A stretch of 64,000 nt of DNA from Paludibacter sp. (GCA_031292575.1 JARLGX010000017.1:62001-126000); one strand, 5' to 3'. Shown: positions 36,044-46,299, counted from the stretch's first letter. The notes: generated by a model from the sequence alone, not told the origin. A program made the numbers and translations.

Positions 36044-36081
36044 ACTTGCAGTGTTTGAGTGAAAACTCAAAAACTGCAAGT
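36044..36081 (-). other. Strong intercistronic hairpin directly before the distal GH144 gene
   Basis: ACTTGCAGT (36044-36052) and TTTGAGT (36054-36060) pair with ACTCAAA (36065-36071) and ACTGCAAGT (36073-36081): 9 + 7 bp with one mismatch and a four-base loop. On the coding (minus) strand it ends 10 bp before the GH144 ATG and has no T tract after it. An mRNA-stabilising 3' end for the upstream GH3 message, or masking of the start region, is more likely than simple termination. Confidence 0.7.
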
Positions 36082-36134
36082 CTTTATATGGTTAATTTTA
36101 AATTAAATTACTTATATACAAAGATTAATCCACA

Positions 36135-38432
36135 TTATTTTGTCCAGTTTATTGTAGCTGTTTTTAAGTCTTTGGAGTTTCCTCCGATTTTTATTTCAAA
36201 GTCGCCACTTTCCCAATCATATTTTAAATCGTTGTTGTAAAATTTCAGATCTTCGGGTGTAATATCAAATGTAATTGTTTTGCTTTCGCCCACTTTCAAA
36301 AATACTTTTTGGAAACCTTTTAATTCTTTTACAGGCCTTGTAATGCTTCCCACCACATCACGAATATAAAGTTGTACCACTTCTGCTCCATCGTATTTCC
36401 CAGTATTTGATAGAGTTACAGATGCTTTTAGAGTTTCATTTCCGCTCAGTTGGGTTTTATTCAACCTAAAATTATCATAATTAAAAGTAGTATAGCTTAA
36501 ACCATATCCAAACGGATACAATGGGTCATTAGAAACATCGAGATAATTTGAGCGGTATTTTTTAAACCATTCCCCTTCTTTTAGTGGTCGCCCTGTATTT
36601 TTGTGGTTGTAATAAATTGGAATTTGTCCTACGTTTTGCGGAAAGGTCATAGGTAATTTTCCGGAAGGATTTACATCTCCGAAAACAACATCGGCAACAG
36701 CATTTCCCGATTGCGAACCTCCAAACCAAACATTCAGAATTGCAGGGATATTTTCATTTTCCCAATTAATTGTGAGTGGGCGACCTGTGAAAAGAACCAT
36801 CACCACAGGTTTTCCTGTTTTAATTAAGTCTTTCAAAAATGCTTCTTGATTTCCGGGGAGTGAAATATCTGAGCGGCTTGAACATTCGCCGGACATTTCA
36901 GCACCTTCACCCATAACGGCAATAACCACGTCACTTTTTTTTGCAATTTTCAATGCTTCGTTTTTCAATTGCTCAGGAGTTTTTGTAGAGTCAATAGAAG
37001 TTCCATCCCAATGTGTCCATTTGTCTAAATTTTTATCTTCTACCATATTGCATCCTTTAGCAAATTGGATTTTGGCATCTTTTCCCAAATAGTTTTTGAA
37101 CCCTTGCAATACAGTTACCGATTTAGAACGATCAGCTCCTACAGCCCAGGTTCCTACCATATCGTATTTTGAATCTGCCAATGGGCCAACTATAGCATAT
37201 TTCAGATTCTTCTTCAATGGCAGAAGTTGGTTTTGATTTTTTAGAAGTACAAACGTTTGAGATGCAATTTCACGAGCCACTTTCATATGCTCAGGAGTTC
37301 CAAGTTCGGTTTTGGCACGCTTCACATCACAGTATTTATACGGATCATCAAAAAGTCCTAAATCGTATTTTGCCTCTAAAATTCTACGACAAGCCTGATT
37401 GATTTCTTCTTCCGTAACTTTTCCTTCCTGTAACGATTTTTTTAATGTAGTCAGAAAGGTTTCACCCACCATATCCATATCAATTCCTGCGTGAAGTGCT
37501 AGAGCTGCAACGGTTTGTTTATCACCCAATCCGTGCTGAACTAATTCTTCAATAGCCGTAAAATCAGTTACAACAAAACCTTTAAATCCCCACTGATTGC
37601 GAAGTAAATCGGTCATCAACCAACGATTAGCAGTTGCCGGAAGACCATTTATATCATTAAAAGAACTCATTGCACTTCCTGCTCCGGCGTCAAAAGCTGC
37701 TTTGTAAGGTGGCAGATATTCGTTGTACATTCTGTTCAAACTCATATCGGTACTATTGTAATCGCGTCCTGCTTCTGCAGCTCCATACAGCGCAAAATGC
37801 TTCACACAAGCCATGATAGTATTATTTTTCGTCAAATCATCGCCTTGATAACCACGTACGTAAGCTTCTGCTGCTTTGGAACCTAAAAACACATCTTCAC
37901 CCGAACTTTCAGCAACTCGCCCCCAACGAGGATCGCGTGAAATATCTACCATTGGAGAATATGTCCAGCAGATTCCATCTGCACTTGCTTCTTGCGCTGA
38001 AATTCGAGCCATTTTTTCAATTAGACCCATATCCCAACTGCTAGCTAATGCAAGTGGAATAGGAAACGTTGTTTTATATCCGTGAATTACGTCCATTCCA
38101 AAAATCAATGGAATTTTCAATCTGCTTTTAGTTACAGCAACTTCTTGAACAGCTTTAATCCTTTCTGCTGAATCTAAATTTAAAATTCCACCCACTTTTC
38201 CATCTATAATTTTTTGTCCGATATCACTACTAGTTGCTTCGCCGGTATGAATATATCCTGCCGTTGCGAGATTCAATTGTCCAATTTTTTCATCAATAGT
38301 CATTTTCGACATTAAATCGTTGATAAATGCTTCTTTTGCTGCAACTTTAGTCGTTGATAATTTTTGTTGCGACTGTGTTTGTAAGTTGAAAATAAGCAGT
38401 ACAAACAGTAAAGTTCTGAATTTCTTACACAT
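36135..38432 (-). CDS. GH3 beta-glucosidase, periplasmic (PUL 2)
   Basis: A 765-residue exported GH3 enzyme (signal peptide ends near residue 22, TQSQQ). The (beta/alpha)8 domain carries the catalytic nucleophile Asp in GFKGFVVTDFTAI near residue 288, and the substrate-binding DPRWGRVAESSGED and VKHFALYGAAEAGRD. The alpha/beta sandwich (VVMVLFTGRPLTI) and C-terminal Fn3-like domain (VVQLYIRDVVGSITRPVKELKG) follow. This is the BglX-like layout. In this GH144 locus its probable job is to remove glucose from sophorose and short beta-1,2-glucans, as reported for the Bacteroides thetaiotaomicron GH3 enzyme I know as BT_3567. Linkage specificity is inferred from context. Confidence 0.92.
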   Translation of the reverse strand: MCKKFRTLLFVLLIFNLQTQSQQKLSTTKVAAKEAFINDLMSKMTIDEKIGQLNLATAGYIHTGEATSSDIGQKIIDGKVGGILNLDSAERIKAVQEVAVTKSRLKIPLIFGMDVIHGYKTTFPIPLALASSWDMGLIEKMARISAQEASADGICWTYSPMVDISRDPRWGRVAESSGEDVFLGSKAAEAYVRGYQGDDLTKNNTIMACVKHFALYGAAEAGRDYNSTDMSLNRMYNEYLPPYKAAFDAGAGSAMSSFNDINGLPATANRWLMTDLLRNQWGFKGFVVTDFTAIEELVQHGLGDKQTVAALALHAGIDMDMVGETFLTTLKKSLQEGKVTEEEINQACRRILEAKYDLGLFDDPYKYCDVKRAKTELGTPEHMKVAREIASQTFVLLKNQNQLLPLKKNLKYAIVGPLADSKYDMVGTWAVGADRSKSVTVLQGFKNYLGKDAKIQFAKGCNMVEDKNLDKWTHWDGTSIDSTKTPEQLKNEALKIAKKSDVVIAVMGEGAEMSGECSSRSDISLPGNQEAFLKDLIKTGKPVVMVLFTGRPLTINWENENIPAILNVWFGGSQSGNAVADVVFGDVNPSGKLPMTFPQNVGQIPIYYNHKNTGRPLKEGEWFKKYRSNYLDVSNDPLYPFGYGLSYTTFNYDNFRLNKTQLSGNETLKASVTLSNTGKYDGAEVVQLYIRDVVGSITRPVKELKGFQKVFLKVGESKTITFDITPEDLKFYNNDLKYDWESGDFEIKIGGNSKDLKTATINWTK

Positions 38433-38448
38433 TTTATTAATATTTTTG

Positions 38449-41400
38449 TTATATTTCTACAATAATTTTATTTTCATTTAATTTCAAGTAATCCAAAAAT
38501 ACTTTCATACTTATAAGCGCTCCGCCTATTCTGTAAGGATTATCTTCTGTGTCAAAAGTAATATTCAATCCATTAACAATAATGCTTTTTGGGGTAAAAT
38601 TTCCAGATTTTACCTTAAAATTCCAATTTAAATGATGTCCTTTAAACTTAAATGATGCTGAAAATCCGTCCATTTCGTTTGTCAAAACAGGATCAATTAC
38701 CACATAATCGTTGAAAGCACGGAAACCGATTAGTTTTTTGATAATCAAGCTCACGTAAATTCCGGGACCGCTTGAGTAAACTCTCCAGCCACCATCAACC
38801 CGCATTTTTCCTGATAATACATCTGCATATTTTTCATCTGCTTCATAACGCGTTTTGAAAGTCACGTCACTGCTTGAATAGTAACAATTTACCTGACGTA
38901 AATTGCTGTTTGGAACAATATCCTTATAGTTTACAGGAATTGCCTGACGCAATGCTTTTACAAATTCATCGGCTTTTCCCAAAACAGCCTGAGATTCAGC
39001 ATAACGAATATGTTCGTGAATGTACATCAAACCAATTTCACGACCGAAAAACGTACTGCTTTCGGCACGTTGGAAAATTTCCTGAATACCACCTTTGTAT
39101 TTCATAGGTTTATCCATCAAACGTGCTCCATCCGGTCCTTTTAAATGTTTATCAATTAGAGTTTGATGATATTCGGCTTGTTCTTTGGTGAAAATTCCAC
39201 TCAAAATTCCTCTATCCATTGGAAGCAGACTGTAACTTATTCCAGTGTGTGTGTCGGTTGGATGAAGTAATACGCTGATGTCTCCATTGTCTTCCACATA
39301 ACCGTAACCGGCAACCACATTATTTTTCACCAAATATTTATTGAAATCTGATTTTATTTTTTTTACAACTTCTTTCAACTTTTTGGCGCGTTCCTGATTT
39401 CCGGCTTTTTCATATACTTCCACATAATCGTTGAATGCTTCATAATTCATTTCCACTGTCCAGCTCGAAATCAGGCGTTTTGCCAAATCTTCATTTTTAG
39501 GTTGAAGCGAATCGTTCCAATCGCCTCCACCAAACGGAACCAACGCAGTTTCACCGATGTACGAATCTTCAATCATTTGGATTAAACGTTCAGTATGTTC
39601 ATTTATGGTAAACAATTCGCTTCCACCAAAATATGGTACTTTTTCATTCAAAACAGCTACATCACCCGTAGCTTTCACGTAACTTGCCAACGAAATTATC
39701 ACCCAATAATAAATATCACCGTGGCAATCGCTGGCACGAATGTGGCTGTAACTGTCAAACATCCACCATTGAGGCCAATCTCCAACGGAGTTTTGGTTAG
39801 TAAAAATGGTCAGTAATACTTTGCGAGCAGCATCAAATTTTTCCAATGAAAGTAAAAACTCAATTGGTCCTTGCGAAACATCGCGCGTTCCCCAGGCAGC
39901 TCCACTAAATTGTTCCAAACCATACGGAGTAAGGTAATGTGTAATGGCATTCATTCCATACCAGGGAAGAATTTCATTGATGGCAGAAAGATTTTTCTCA
40001 GAAGATTTTAAGGTAAGATAATTGCTTAATTCACCCCAAAATTCAGTTCCGGTGATATTTGATTCTTGATTTTTAAGATTTTTCAAATCAAATTTTTCTT
40101 TTACTTCACCCACAAATTGCATTGTAAAATGTGAAATAGAAGAAGTTTCAAGAACAAACAAATCATCTAACCCGTAAGGTGATTTTTCTTTCAATGAATT
40201 TTTCAATTCAATAGGATTTTCAACCACCATTCTAAAATCAGCGTTAGAAAATTTTTCGGAAATCATCGAATCCAGTGTAGGTTTCGCTTCAAATTCTCCA
40301 TTTCCTGTTTGAAATAAATTCCACGTGTTTACTTTGTCCCAATCGTGTGTAATAATAAGTTTAACTGCATTTCCATTTAATACATTGAATGTCAACTGAA
40401 CAACAGGCGATTTTATGTAAGTTTCGGTTTTCACTTCCAAAACGGTTTCGTCCCATTTATAAATCCAGCGACATATATTCAATCCCATTTCAAAAGCAGA
40501 AGGAATACCGAGCAAGTATTTTTTATCGTTAATTTCAACAAAAATGCGTTGTCCTGAATTCAGATTTGCATTAAACTGACTGGTGTTAATAGACAAAAAC
40601 ACGTTGAAATTGGTATTTCCCTGCGAAATATGCGAATTGAAAACACCCGTTGCAAAGCAAGTGGTGGAAAGTGTTTCCTCTCTTGGAACTTCCGCCAGAT
40701 TTGCCTGCATTATGTGCGCGTGCGGGCGATCAACCAAGACTTCTTTTGCTTTAAGTATAACGTGCTTGTTATCTGAAGAAAAGAATGAAAGTAATTGTTT
40801 GCCGTTTTGTTCTTTTAAACGCAAATCTTTTCCAAAAAACTTTTCTATTTCACTTCCAGTTAAATCAGAAGAAGGAAAAAACGGAGCAGTTTGAAATAAG
40901 TTTTGTTTGGTTTTTGTCCAATCAGTTGGAGTTGATGATTTTATATCTTTAAATTCAGCAATTACATCATCTAAAATTGATAAATCTTTATCAGAAGTAG
41001 CTTCAGAATGATGTGATAAATAAGCAGAAACGAACTTAACTGATTTATTTTCATTGCTTTTCAATTCAAAAGGTTTCTCCTGCAAAGCGATAATTGGCGA
41101 TTCTCCCGCTATATTTCCTGAAAGTTCCGATTGTAATAATCCTTCGGGAATTCCGGTAGAACGGTATGAATTTCCATAAAATTGCATTCCGTCTGTTAAA
41201 CCAGAAATGGCTTTTCCTACACTCGCCATCATTAACCAGGGATATCCTGTGGCTTCTTTTGTATTCTGACGGCAAACGGCAACTGTTCCATGTTTTGCAT
41301 CATCTAAAAGAATTCGTTCCAGATATTGTGCTACGTAATATTCATTTACCAATCCATCATTCAGGTTTTTCAACCCAACTTCCTGCATCAAAACCACGTC

Positions 41401-41739
41401 TAATTCTATTTTTTCAGATGTTGTATTTGTAACGTCAATTTTCCATTGCCAGAAATTGCTTTTATCTGAAAGCTGAAGCGAACAAACATATTTTAAACCT
41501 TTCCACTCTCCTTTTGAGTAATATTGATTATTGGAATGGGCCATTTCATTATCAAAACCGAGCAGCGAAGTAAATTCAATCTGATTTTCATTTCTTTTGC
41601 GTAAATAAATCTGTGTTCCGGACTGTACGAAAGGATTACCCGATTTTAGATTAATCCTTATTTTATCCGCATCGATATTTTGAACATTACCGTTTTCTAA
41701 AAAGCTGAATGTTAATCCCTTATTGTTCGTTAGTTTCAT
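38449..41739 (-). CDS. GH94 phosphorylase, probably 1,2-beta-oligoglucan phosphorylase (PUL 2)
   Basis: A 1096-residue cytoplasmic protein with no signal peptide. It has an N-terminal beta-sandwich region and a C-terminal (alpha/alpha)6 domain with GH94 motifs: AAWGTRDVSQGPIEFLLSLEKF, HIRASDCHGDIYYW, VPFGGGDWNDSL near residue 740, which includes the general-acid Asp, and SSSDVTFKTRYEAD. The ~1,100-residue length and these motifs match the 1,2-beta-oligoglucan phosphorylases (SOGP) rather than cellobiose (about 810 residues) or chitobiose phosphorylases. The expected reaction is beta-1,2-glucan(n) + Pi giving beta-1,2-glucan(n-1) + glucose 1-phosphate, which spares ATP. It lies 16 bp upstream of GH3 and 11 bp downstream of GH35. 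Confidence 0.88.
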   Translation of the reverse strand: MKLTNNKGLTFSFLENGNVQNIDADKIRINLKSGNPFVQSGTQIYLRKRNENQIEFTSLLGFDNEMAHSNNQYYSKGEWKGLKYVCSLQLSDKSNFWQWKIDVTNTTSEKIELDVVLMQEVGLKNLNDGLVNEYYVAQYLERILLDDAKHGTVAVCRQNTKEATGYPWLMMASVGKAISGLTDGMQFYGNSYRSTGIPEGLLQSELSGNIAGESPIIALQEKPFELKSNENKSVKFVSAYLSHHSEATSDKDLSILDDVIAEFKDIKSSTPTDWTKTKQNLFQTAPFFPSSDLTGSEIEKFFGKDLRLKEQNGKQLLSFFSSDNKHVILKAKEVLVDRPHAHIMQANLAEVPREETLSTTCFATGVFNSHISQGNTNFNVFLSINTSQFNANLNSGQRIFVEINDKKYLLGIPSAFEMGLNICRWIYKWDETVLEVKTETYIKSPVVQLTFNVLNGNAVKLIITHDWDKVNTWNLFQTGNGEFEAKPTLDSMISEKFSNADFRMVVENPIELKNSLKEKSPYGLDDLFVLETSSISHFTMQFVGEVKEKFDLKNLKNQESNITGTEFWGELSNYLTLKSSEKNLSAINEILPWYGMNAITHYLTPYGLEQFSGAAWGTRDVSQGPIEFLLSLEKFDAARKVLLTIFTNQNSVGDWPQWWMFDSYSHIRASDCHGDIYYWVIISLASYVKATGDVAVLNEKVPYFGGSELFTINEHTERLIQMIEDSYIGETALVPFGGGDWNDSLQPKNEDLAKRLISSWTVEMNYEAFNDYVEVYEKAGNQERAKKLKEVVKKIKSDFNKYLVKNNVVAGYGYVEDNGDISVLLHPTDTHTGISYSLLPMDRGILSGIFTKEQAEYHQTLIDKHLKGPDGARLMDKPMKYKGGIQEIFQRAESSTFFGREIGLMYIHEHIRYAESQAVLGKADEFVKALRQAIPVNYKDIVPNSNLRQVNCYYSSSDVTFKTRYEADEKYADVLSGKMRVDGGWRVYSSGPGIYVSLIIKKLIGFRAFNDYVVIDPVLTNEMDGFSASFKFKGHHLNWNFKVKSGNFTPKSIIVNGLNITFDTEDNPYRIGGALISMKVFLDYLKLNENKIIVEI

Positions 41740-41750
41740 CGCTGTAATTT

Positions 41751-44177
41751 TTATTTTCCAACTATTTTCAACTTGAAATCTTGTTTGTGTAAATGGCTGT
41801 AAGTTACAACCAATTTTCCCTCAAGTATCCGAAATCCGGGAGAAACTTCATCACTATAAACCGAGCTAATATTTTGAATATCATTCCCTTCCAAAACAAG
41901 TTCGCCCAGCAAATCACGGTGTCCAAAAAGTTGAATTGACCACTCATTTTCTGATTTATCTATATTCAATATATCAGAAGTTGTATGTAGAAGTTTTAAG
42001 TTTTCATTCAACTTCAATCCGATAGGAGATAAAATTGCATACAGATTTGGTATTTCCATTTTCTCTTTACTTAAAGGCATTTTAATAGTTTCTCCTGTTT
42101 GAGGATGCGTGTATGAAACTGAGGTTGAATGTTCCTCGTTGTAATAATTGCCTACAAATAACATGGCTTCTCCAGAAGGAGTAAAGCGTTCACGAACATT
42201 TACAAAATAATTATCCGATTCAGAGTTGTATAATTTGGCATCCGAAAGTTCCAGTAGTTTTTGATAAATATCTTTGTGTGCTTCGGTATCAAAGCCCCAC
42301 CAAGTTCCAATGTGTAAAAATGTTCCTTTTCCAATATCTTTCATAAAACCGACAATTTTTCCTCTGATATTTTGAGCAATAATTTCGGCATCTTTCAAAT
42401 CGGAAGCATCAAAAATCATCTGCGGATTGGCACATTTAATGTCTTTTGAACCCAAAACATCAATTAATGCAGAATCAAACGTGTCTGTTCCAAGAGGTTT
42501 CACACCTACAGCATCACGAATAATGGTGCAAGGTTGTCCGTTCATTTCACGAACCGGCATAGCTGGAAAAAGGACAATATTTCCACCATTTTGAATGTAA
42601 TCAACAATTTTTTGTTGTTCCGGCGCATTCATTTCGTCAGTACTGAAAGCCCAGATTTGTTTGTATTTTGTCCATTCAATTGCCGGTTTATTTAAGTCCA
42701 GCATATCATAATCAACATTCAGCACTTGTAACGCTTTCAATAATCCATCGAAATAAGCACTTCTGCGGATGGCTGAAAAGTTGAAAATAAGTTCGCTTGC
42801 ACTATCAACAGGTCTTTCGAGTTCGGTAGCGTAATAAGGTGGATAAAACAGTACAGCCACTTCTGATTTGCGTTTTGCATTTACAATAATATCTTCAGAA
42901 GTATTGATTATTTTACTCATTCTTTGCACCAATGGAAACGCCGATGTTTTTTCAGCTTCAGGAGTCAGTGGATTAAACCAATAGAAAGTAGAACCGCTGT
43001 ATCCTTTTCGTTCAGGATTTCGTCCTTGCGAAAACATGTAATAGTTCCATCCCGTAAGACCATTTGCCACACTTGCTTTGTAGAAAAGTTCCATTTCCAC
43101 AGGATTAGTAACCACATGATATTCGCGCGAACCACTTTGAAACTCTGCAGCAAAAAGCGGTTTATTTCCCTGCATTGCGGAAGTAATATCGTTGATTATA
43201 CGGTCGTCGTGCAAGTTACGATACGACATAAACTCAGGAATGTGATCCACGCCAAAGATAATATCGCTGCGGTCTTCAAATAAATCTTCGTACATGGTGA
43301 TATTGACAGGGAATTCGTATCCGTTACCGTAAATCCATCCAGGAAGATTGTGAAAAAATGGCAGCGAAACCCCTAAATCGCGAGCCATTTTTGACAGCAT
43401 CCTCAAATAATCGGCATAATAACGCCTCCAGAACATGGTCCATTCATAATCTCTACCTCTATCAGCAACAGATTTGTAAGGTTCTTTTCCATCAGGAGGA
43501 AGTTGTATGTCTTCAAAGGTTACATAATTAGTTTCCCATAGGTTATTCCAATGATTTATATCGCTGTTTTTTTCTTTCAGATAGGATATAAATCTTCTTC
43601 TGGTTTCTTCGTTATAATCTGCCTGATGCGCTAACCAGGAGAATACACCAATTTCATTGCATATCTGCATCAAAATCACCGGACCGCCTTTTCCGTATTC
43701 ATGTGAACTGATCAAAGGCATTATTTGATTGTACCAACATTGAACTTTTTCCAGATATGCAGGATGAAACAAACTTGCACCATCACTGCTTACGGGTTCA
43801 CCCTTGCTGTTGTGTATTTTTATTTCAGGAATGTATCTGTCTAAAAACCAATCGGGTAATCCTGCTCCACGATATTCTGCCAAGATAAAAGGACCCGGTT
43901 TCAGCGTACAAAACAAATCGTGCTCTTTGCATTTTCTGATCCATCCCAATAAATCGCGCTCTGCACACGAATGACCGTCAAAATCAAAATGACCTTCTTC
44001 CGGTTCGTGCCACGCCCAAGGTACATAAGTGCTTACCGTTGTTAATCCGGCTTCCTTTGCCAATTTTAAATGGTCATCCCAATGTTCTTTTTTTATTCTG
44101 AAATAATGAATTTCACCCGAATTCAAAAAAACTTTTTTGCCATCTAAAACAAAATTTTCATCTTTAATTTCAAACAT
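41751..44177 (-). CDS. GH35 protein, probable beta-1,2-glucosyl-active enzyme (PUL 2)
   Basis: An 808-residue protein without signal peptide, hence cytoplasmic. The N-terminal TIM barrel is GH35 (SGEIHYFRIKKEHWDDHLKL, STYVPWAWHEPEEG, LKPGPFILAEYRGAGLPDW). The acid/base Glu lies in LMQICNEIGVF near residue 174 and the nucleophile Glu in FAAEFQSGSREY near 345. A GATase-like beta-galactosidase trimerisation-type domain follows. Most GH35 enzymes are beta-galactosidases, but the locus has no galactan enzyme. A GH35 protein from an Ignavibacterium GH144 cluster was reported to be a beta-1,2-glucosyltransferase, so transfer or hydrolysis of beta-1,2-glucosides is the better guess. Confidence 0.82.
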   Translation of the reverse strand: MFEIKDENFVLDGKKVFLNSGEIHYFRIKKEHWDDHLKLAKEAGLTTVSTYVPWAWHEPEEGHFDFDGHSCAERDLLGWIRKCKEHDLFCTLKPGPFILAEYRGAGLPDWFLDRYIPEIKIHNSKGEPVSSDGASLFHPAYLEKVQCWYNQIMPLISSHEYGKGGPVILMQICNEIGVFSWLAHQADYNEETRRRFISYLKEKNSDINHWNNLWETNYVTFEDIQLPPDGKEPYKSVADRGRDYEWTMFWRRYYADYLRMLSKMARDLGVSLPFFHNLPGWIYGNGYEFPVNITMYEDLFEDRSDIIFGVDHIPEFMSYRNLHDDRIINDITSAMQGNKPLFAAEFQSGSREYHVVTNPVEMELFYKASVANGLTGWNYYMFSQGRNPERKGYSGSTFYWFNPLTPEAEKTSAFPLVQRMSKIINTSEDIIVNAKRKSEVAVLFYPPYYATELERPVDSASELIFNFSAIRRSAYFDGLLKALQVLNVDYDMLDLNKPAIEWTKYKQIWAFSTDEMNAPEQQKIVDYIQNGGNIVLFPAMPVREMNGQPCTIIRDAVGVKPLGTDTFDSALIDVLGSKDIKCANPQMIFDASDLKDAEIIAQNIRGKIVGFMKDIGKGTFLHIGTWWGFDTEAHKDIYQKLLELSDAKLYNSESDNYFVNVRERFTPSGEAMLFVGNYYNEEHSTSVSYTHPQTGETIKMPLSKEKMEIPNLYAILSPIGLKLNENLKLLHTTSDILNIDKSENEWSIQLFGHRDLLGELVLEGNDIQNISSVYSDEVSPGFRILEGKLVVTYSHLHKQDFKLKIVGK

Positions 44178-44206
44178 AAATCTCGTCTATAATTTATATA
44201 ACTTTA

Positions 44207-46243
44207 CTATTTGTGTTCAGTTTCAAGCACCGCGTTTCTTGCTTTCAATAATTCTTTAATTTCCAACGAACGCTTTTCTGTAAGTGTGTATCGGAAAATA
44301 AGAAATAATGCAATAATACTCAAAAGAATTGGAAGTCCGATTTCTACAACACGCATCATAAGTAATGTGTACGGAGTTTGTTTTTTTAATTCTACAATTT
44401 GTTGTTCCATTGATTTTACATTGGCTTGTAATTTTGATAAATTAGTTATATTCAAAGTACTAATTAGCATTATTTGAACATGCTCCATTTTCTTATTTAG
44501 TTCTGAATAATGCTCTTTATTTTTGGTTTTAGGGTCCAGCGATTTATCTTTAAGATATGCTTTAAGTTCCAAAATTGAAGTTGCCAGTTTATTTAATTTT
44601 GTCTGTATTAATGCTACTGGCAGATACTGATTGTTTTTCAAAACAGTGTCGACATTCAACTTTTCGCCGGATAATACATCAATGGTATTCTGCACAGAAA
44701 TTAAATTTTGTTTTATTGCAGTTTCGCGTTGTGCGGTATATTCCGGTATATATTCAAAAGTATTTTCAAACTTTTTATCGAGTTCTTTTTTCAATAATTC
44801 CTTATACGCTGTGGCTTCAGTAAGTGCATCACTTTGCAATGTTTTGAATGCTTCCGAATTTAATTTATTATCTTTAATTGATTGCTTCCAGTTTTTTGTC
44901 CAAGTAGTGATTTCTTCAATAGTACCTTCATATTTATCCACTTTTGTTACTTGCGCCTGGTCAAACATTGTTAAAACGATTAATGCGCCGGCAACAAAAC
45001 TTGCTAAAGCGGTACCCAGTTTAATAAACCACCAAAAGATGGCGTAATAACTACCTTCAGTACGCTTACCTGTTTTCAGTTCTTCTTCATCGCAAATATC
45101 ACCAACCATTGACGATCCCAACGTGAAAAAGAACAACATACCGGCAGAAAGCAAAGCGGTAGGAATGAAAACTAAGTAAGGATGATGAGGATTATAACAA
45201 ATAATTTTGGAAAGCTGGGCTAAAATCATCATTATCATTGCCAGCATTAATGTTTTACGTTTTCCAAATTTCGTACTAATTATATTCAGAGGAAATACAG
45301 CCAATACGCCTACTATAGCCCACAACGTTCCGTTTAAACCTAAAATATATGCTCCCTGTACTTTGTCTCCTCCAAAAACATAAAAAATTGGAATGTATGA
45401 GCCTAATAAAGATACGAAATTAAATCCCATTGCCAATGTGAATACACTGATGGTAAGAATCACAAAATTTCTGTTTGTGATGACCATTTTCATATCTTTC
45501 CAGAAATTGGTTTTTTCTTGTTTTTTTGCTATGTATTTGAATTTAGGCTCTCTCAATTTTATAAACCACCAAAATGATAACGGAATTAGCACCGCTGCAA
45601 TCATCAATGAAACATAGCGCATACCATCCATTTCGGTGCCTCCAACGCCTTTGAAAACTTTTTGATTCGCTAACCAGAAAAGCCATGGCGTACTCATTGC
45701 AAAAAGATTTCCAACAAAGCTCTTTGCGCTGAAAAGGCGCGTACGTTCGTGGTAATCGGTTGTCATTTCCATACCAAGAGCTCCGTGAGGAATTTCAAAT
45801 AAATTTACAGCCGTGAAAAATAGCAACAACGTAACTAAAATATATACCAATTGGAATGCCTGATAACCGCTATCTGTCGGGAACCATTGTTGAACTGTTT
45901 CACCCTTGGGAATAAACCAAATTAAAACAAAAAATAGTGCCGATAGAATTCCTCCAATCAAAAGGAACGGCCGTCTTCTGCCCCAACGCGAACGTGTATT
46001 ATCTGAAAAGTGTCCTATGATTGGATCAGAAAACGAGTCCCATAATCGAGGAATTATCAAAATTGCGCCAAGCCAAAATGCACTCAATCCTAAACTAATA
46101 TTTCCCATTAATCCGACCAGAATTCCGGCAATATTAAACAATGCGATGGGGATAATTCCTCCTGCACCATACGCGGCAAGTTGTGCAAAGCCTATCTTGT
46201 CCGTTTTCGGAGCGTTGCTTGTTGTGATTTCTTTTTCTTCCAT
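44207..46243 (-). CDS. GPH-type sugar:cation symporter with a large insertion before the last helix (PUL 2)
   Basis: A 678-residue MFS protein of the glycoside-pentoside-hexuronide:cation symporter group (MelB-like). It has the signature DSFSDPIIGHFSDNTRSRWGRRRPFLL and MEMTTDYHERTRLFSAKSFVG. About eleven transmembrane helices fall within residues 20-430. An insertion of roughly 195 residues then occurs (about 430-625: EITTWTKNWKQSIKDNKL..., LSKLQANVKSMEQQIVELK), predicted as helical coiled coil, and a last helix follows (LLMMRVVEIGLPILLSIIALFLIF). Usual family members are 450-500 residues. It should carry beta-1,2-gluco-oligosaccharides into the cytoplasm for GH94 and GH35. Confidence 0.88.
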   Translation of the reverse strand: MEEKEITTSNAPKTDKIGFAQLAAYGAGGIIPIALFNIAGILVGLMGNISLGLSAFWLGAILIIPRLWDSFSDPIIGHFSDNTRSRWGRRRPFLLIGGILSALFFVLIWFIPKGETVQQWFPTDSGYQAFQLVYILVTLLLFFTAVNLFEIPHGALGMEMTTDYHERTRLFSAKSFVGNLFAMSTPWLFWLANQKVFKGVGGTEMDGMRYVSLMIAAVLIPLSFWWFIKLREPKFKYIAKKQEKTNFWKDMKMVITNRNFVILTISVFTLAMGFNFVSLLGSYIPIFYVFGGDKVQGAYILGLNGTLWAIVGVLAVFPLNIISTKFGKRKTLMLAMIMMILAQLSKIICYNPHHPYLVFIPTALLSAGMLFFFTLGSSMVGDICDEEELKTGKRTEGSYYAIFWWFIKLGTALASFVAGALIVLTMFDQAQVTKVDKYEGTIEEITTWTKNWKQSIKDNKLNSEAFKTLQSDALTEATAYKELLKKELDKKFENTFEYIPEYTAQRETAIKQNLISVQNTIDVLSGEKLNVDTVLKNNQYLPVALIQTKLNKLATSILELKAYLKDKSLDPKTKNKEHYSELNKKMEHVQIMLISTLNITNLSKLQANVKSMEQQIVELKKQTPYTLLMMRVVEIGLPILLSIIALFLIFRYTLTEKRSLEIKELLKARNAVLETEHK

Positions 46244-46299
46244 TTTTTTGGATATTTGTTTTCAAGTATTATTGGAAATCTGCGTTAAGAATTAAAGTG

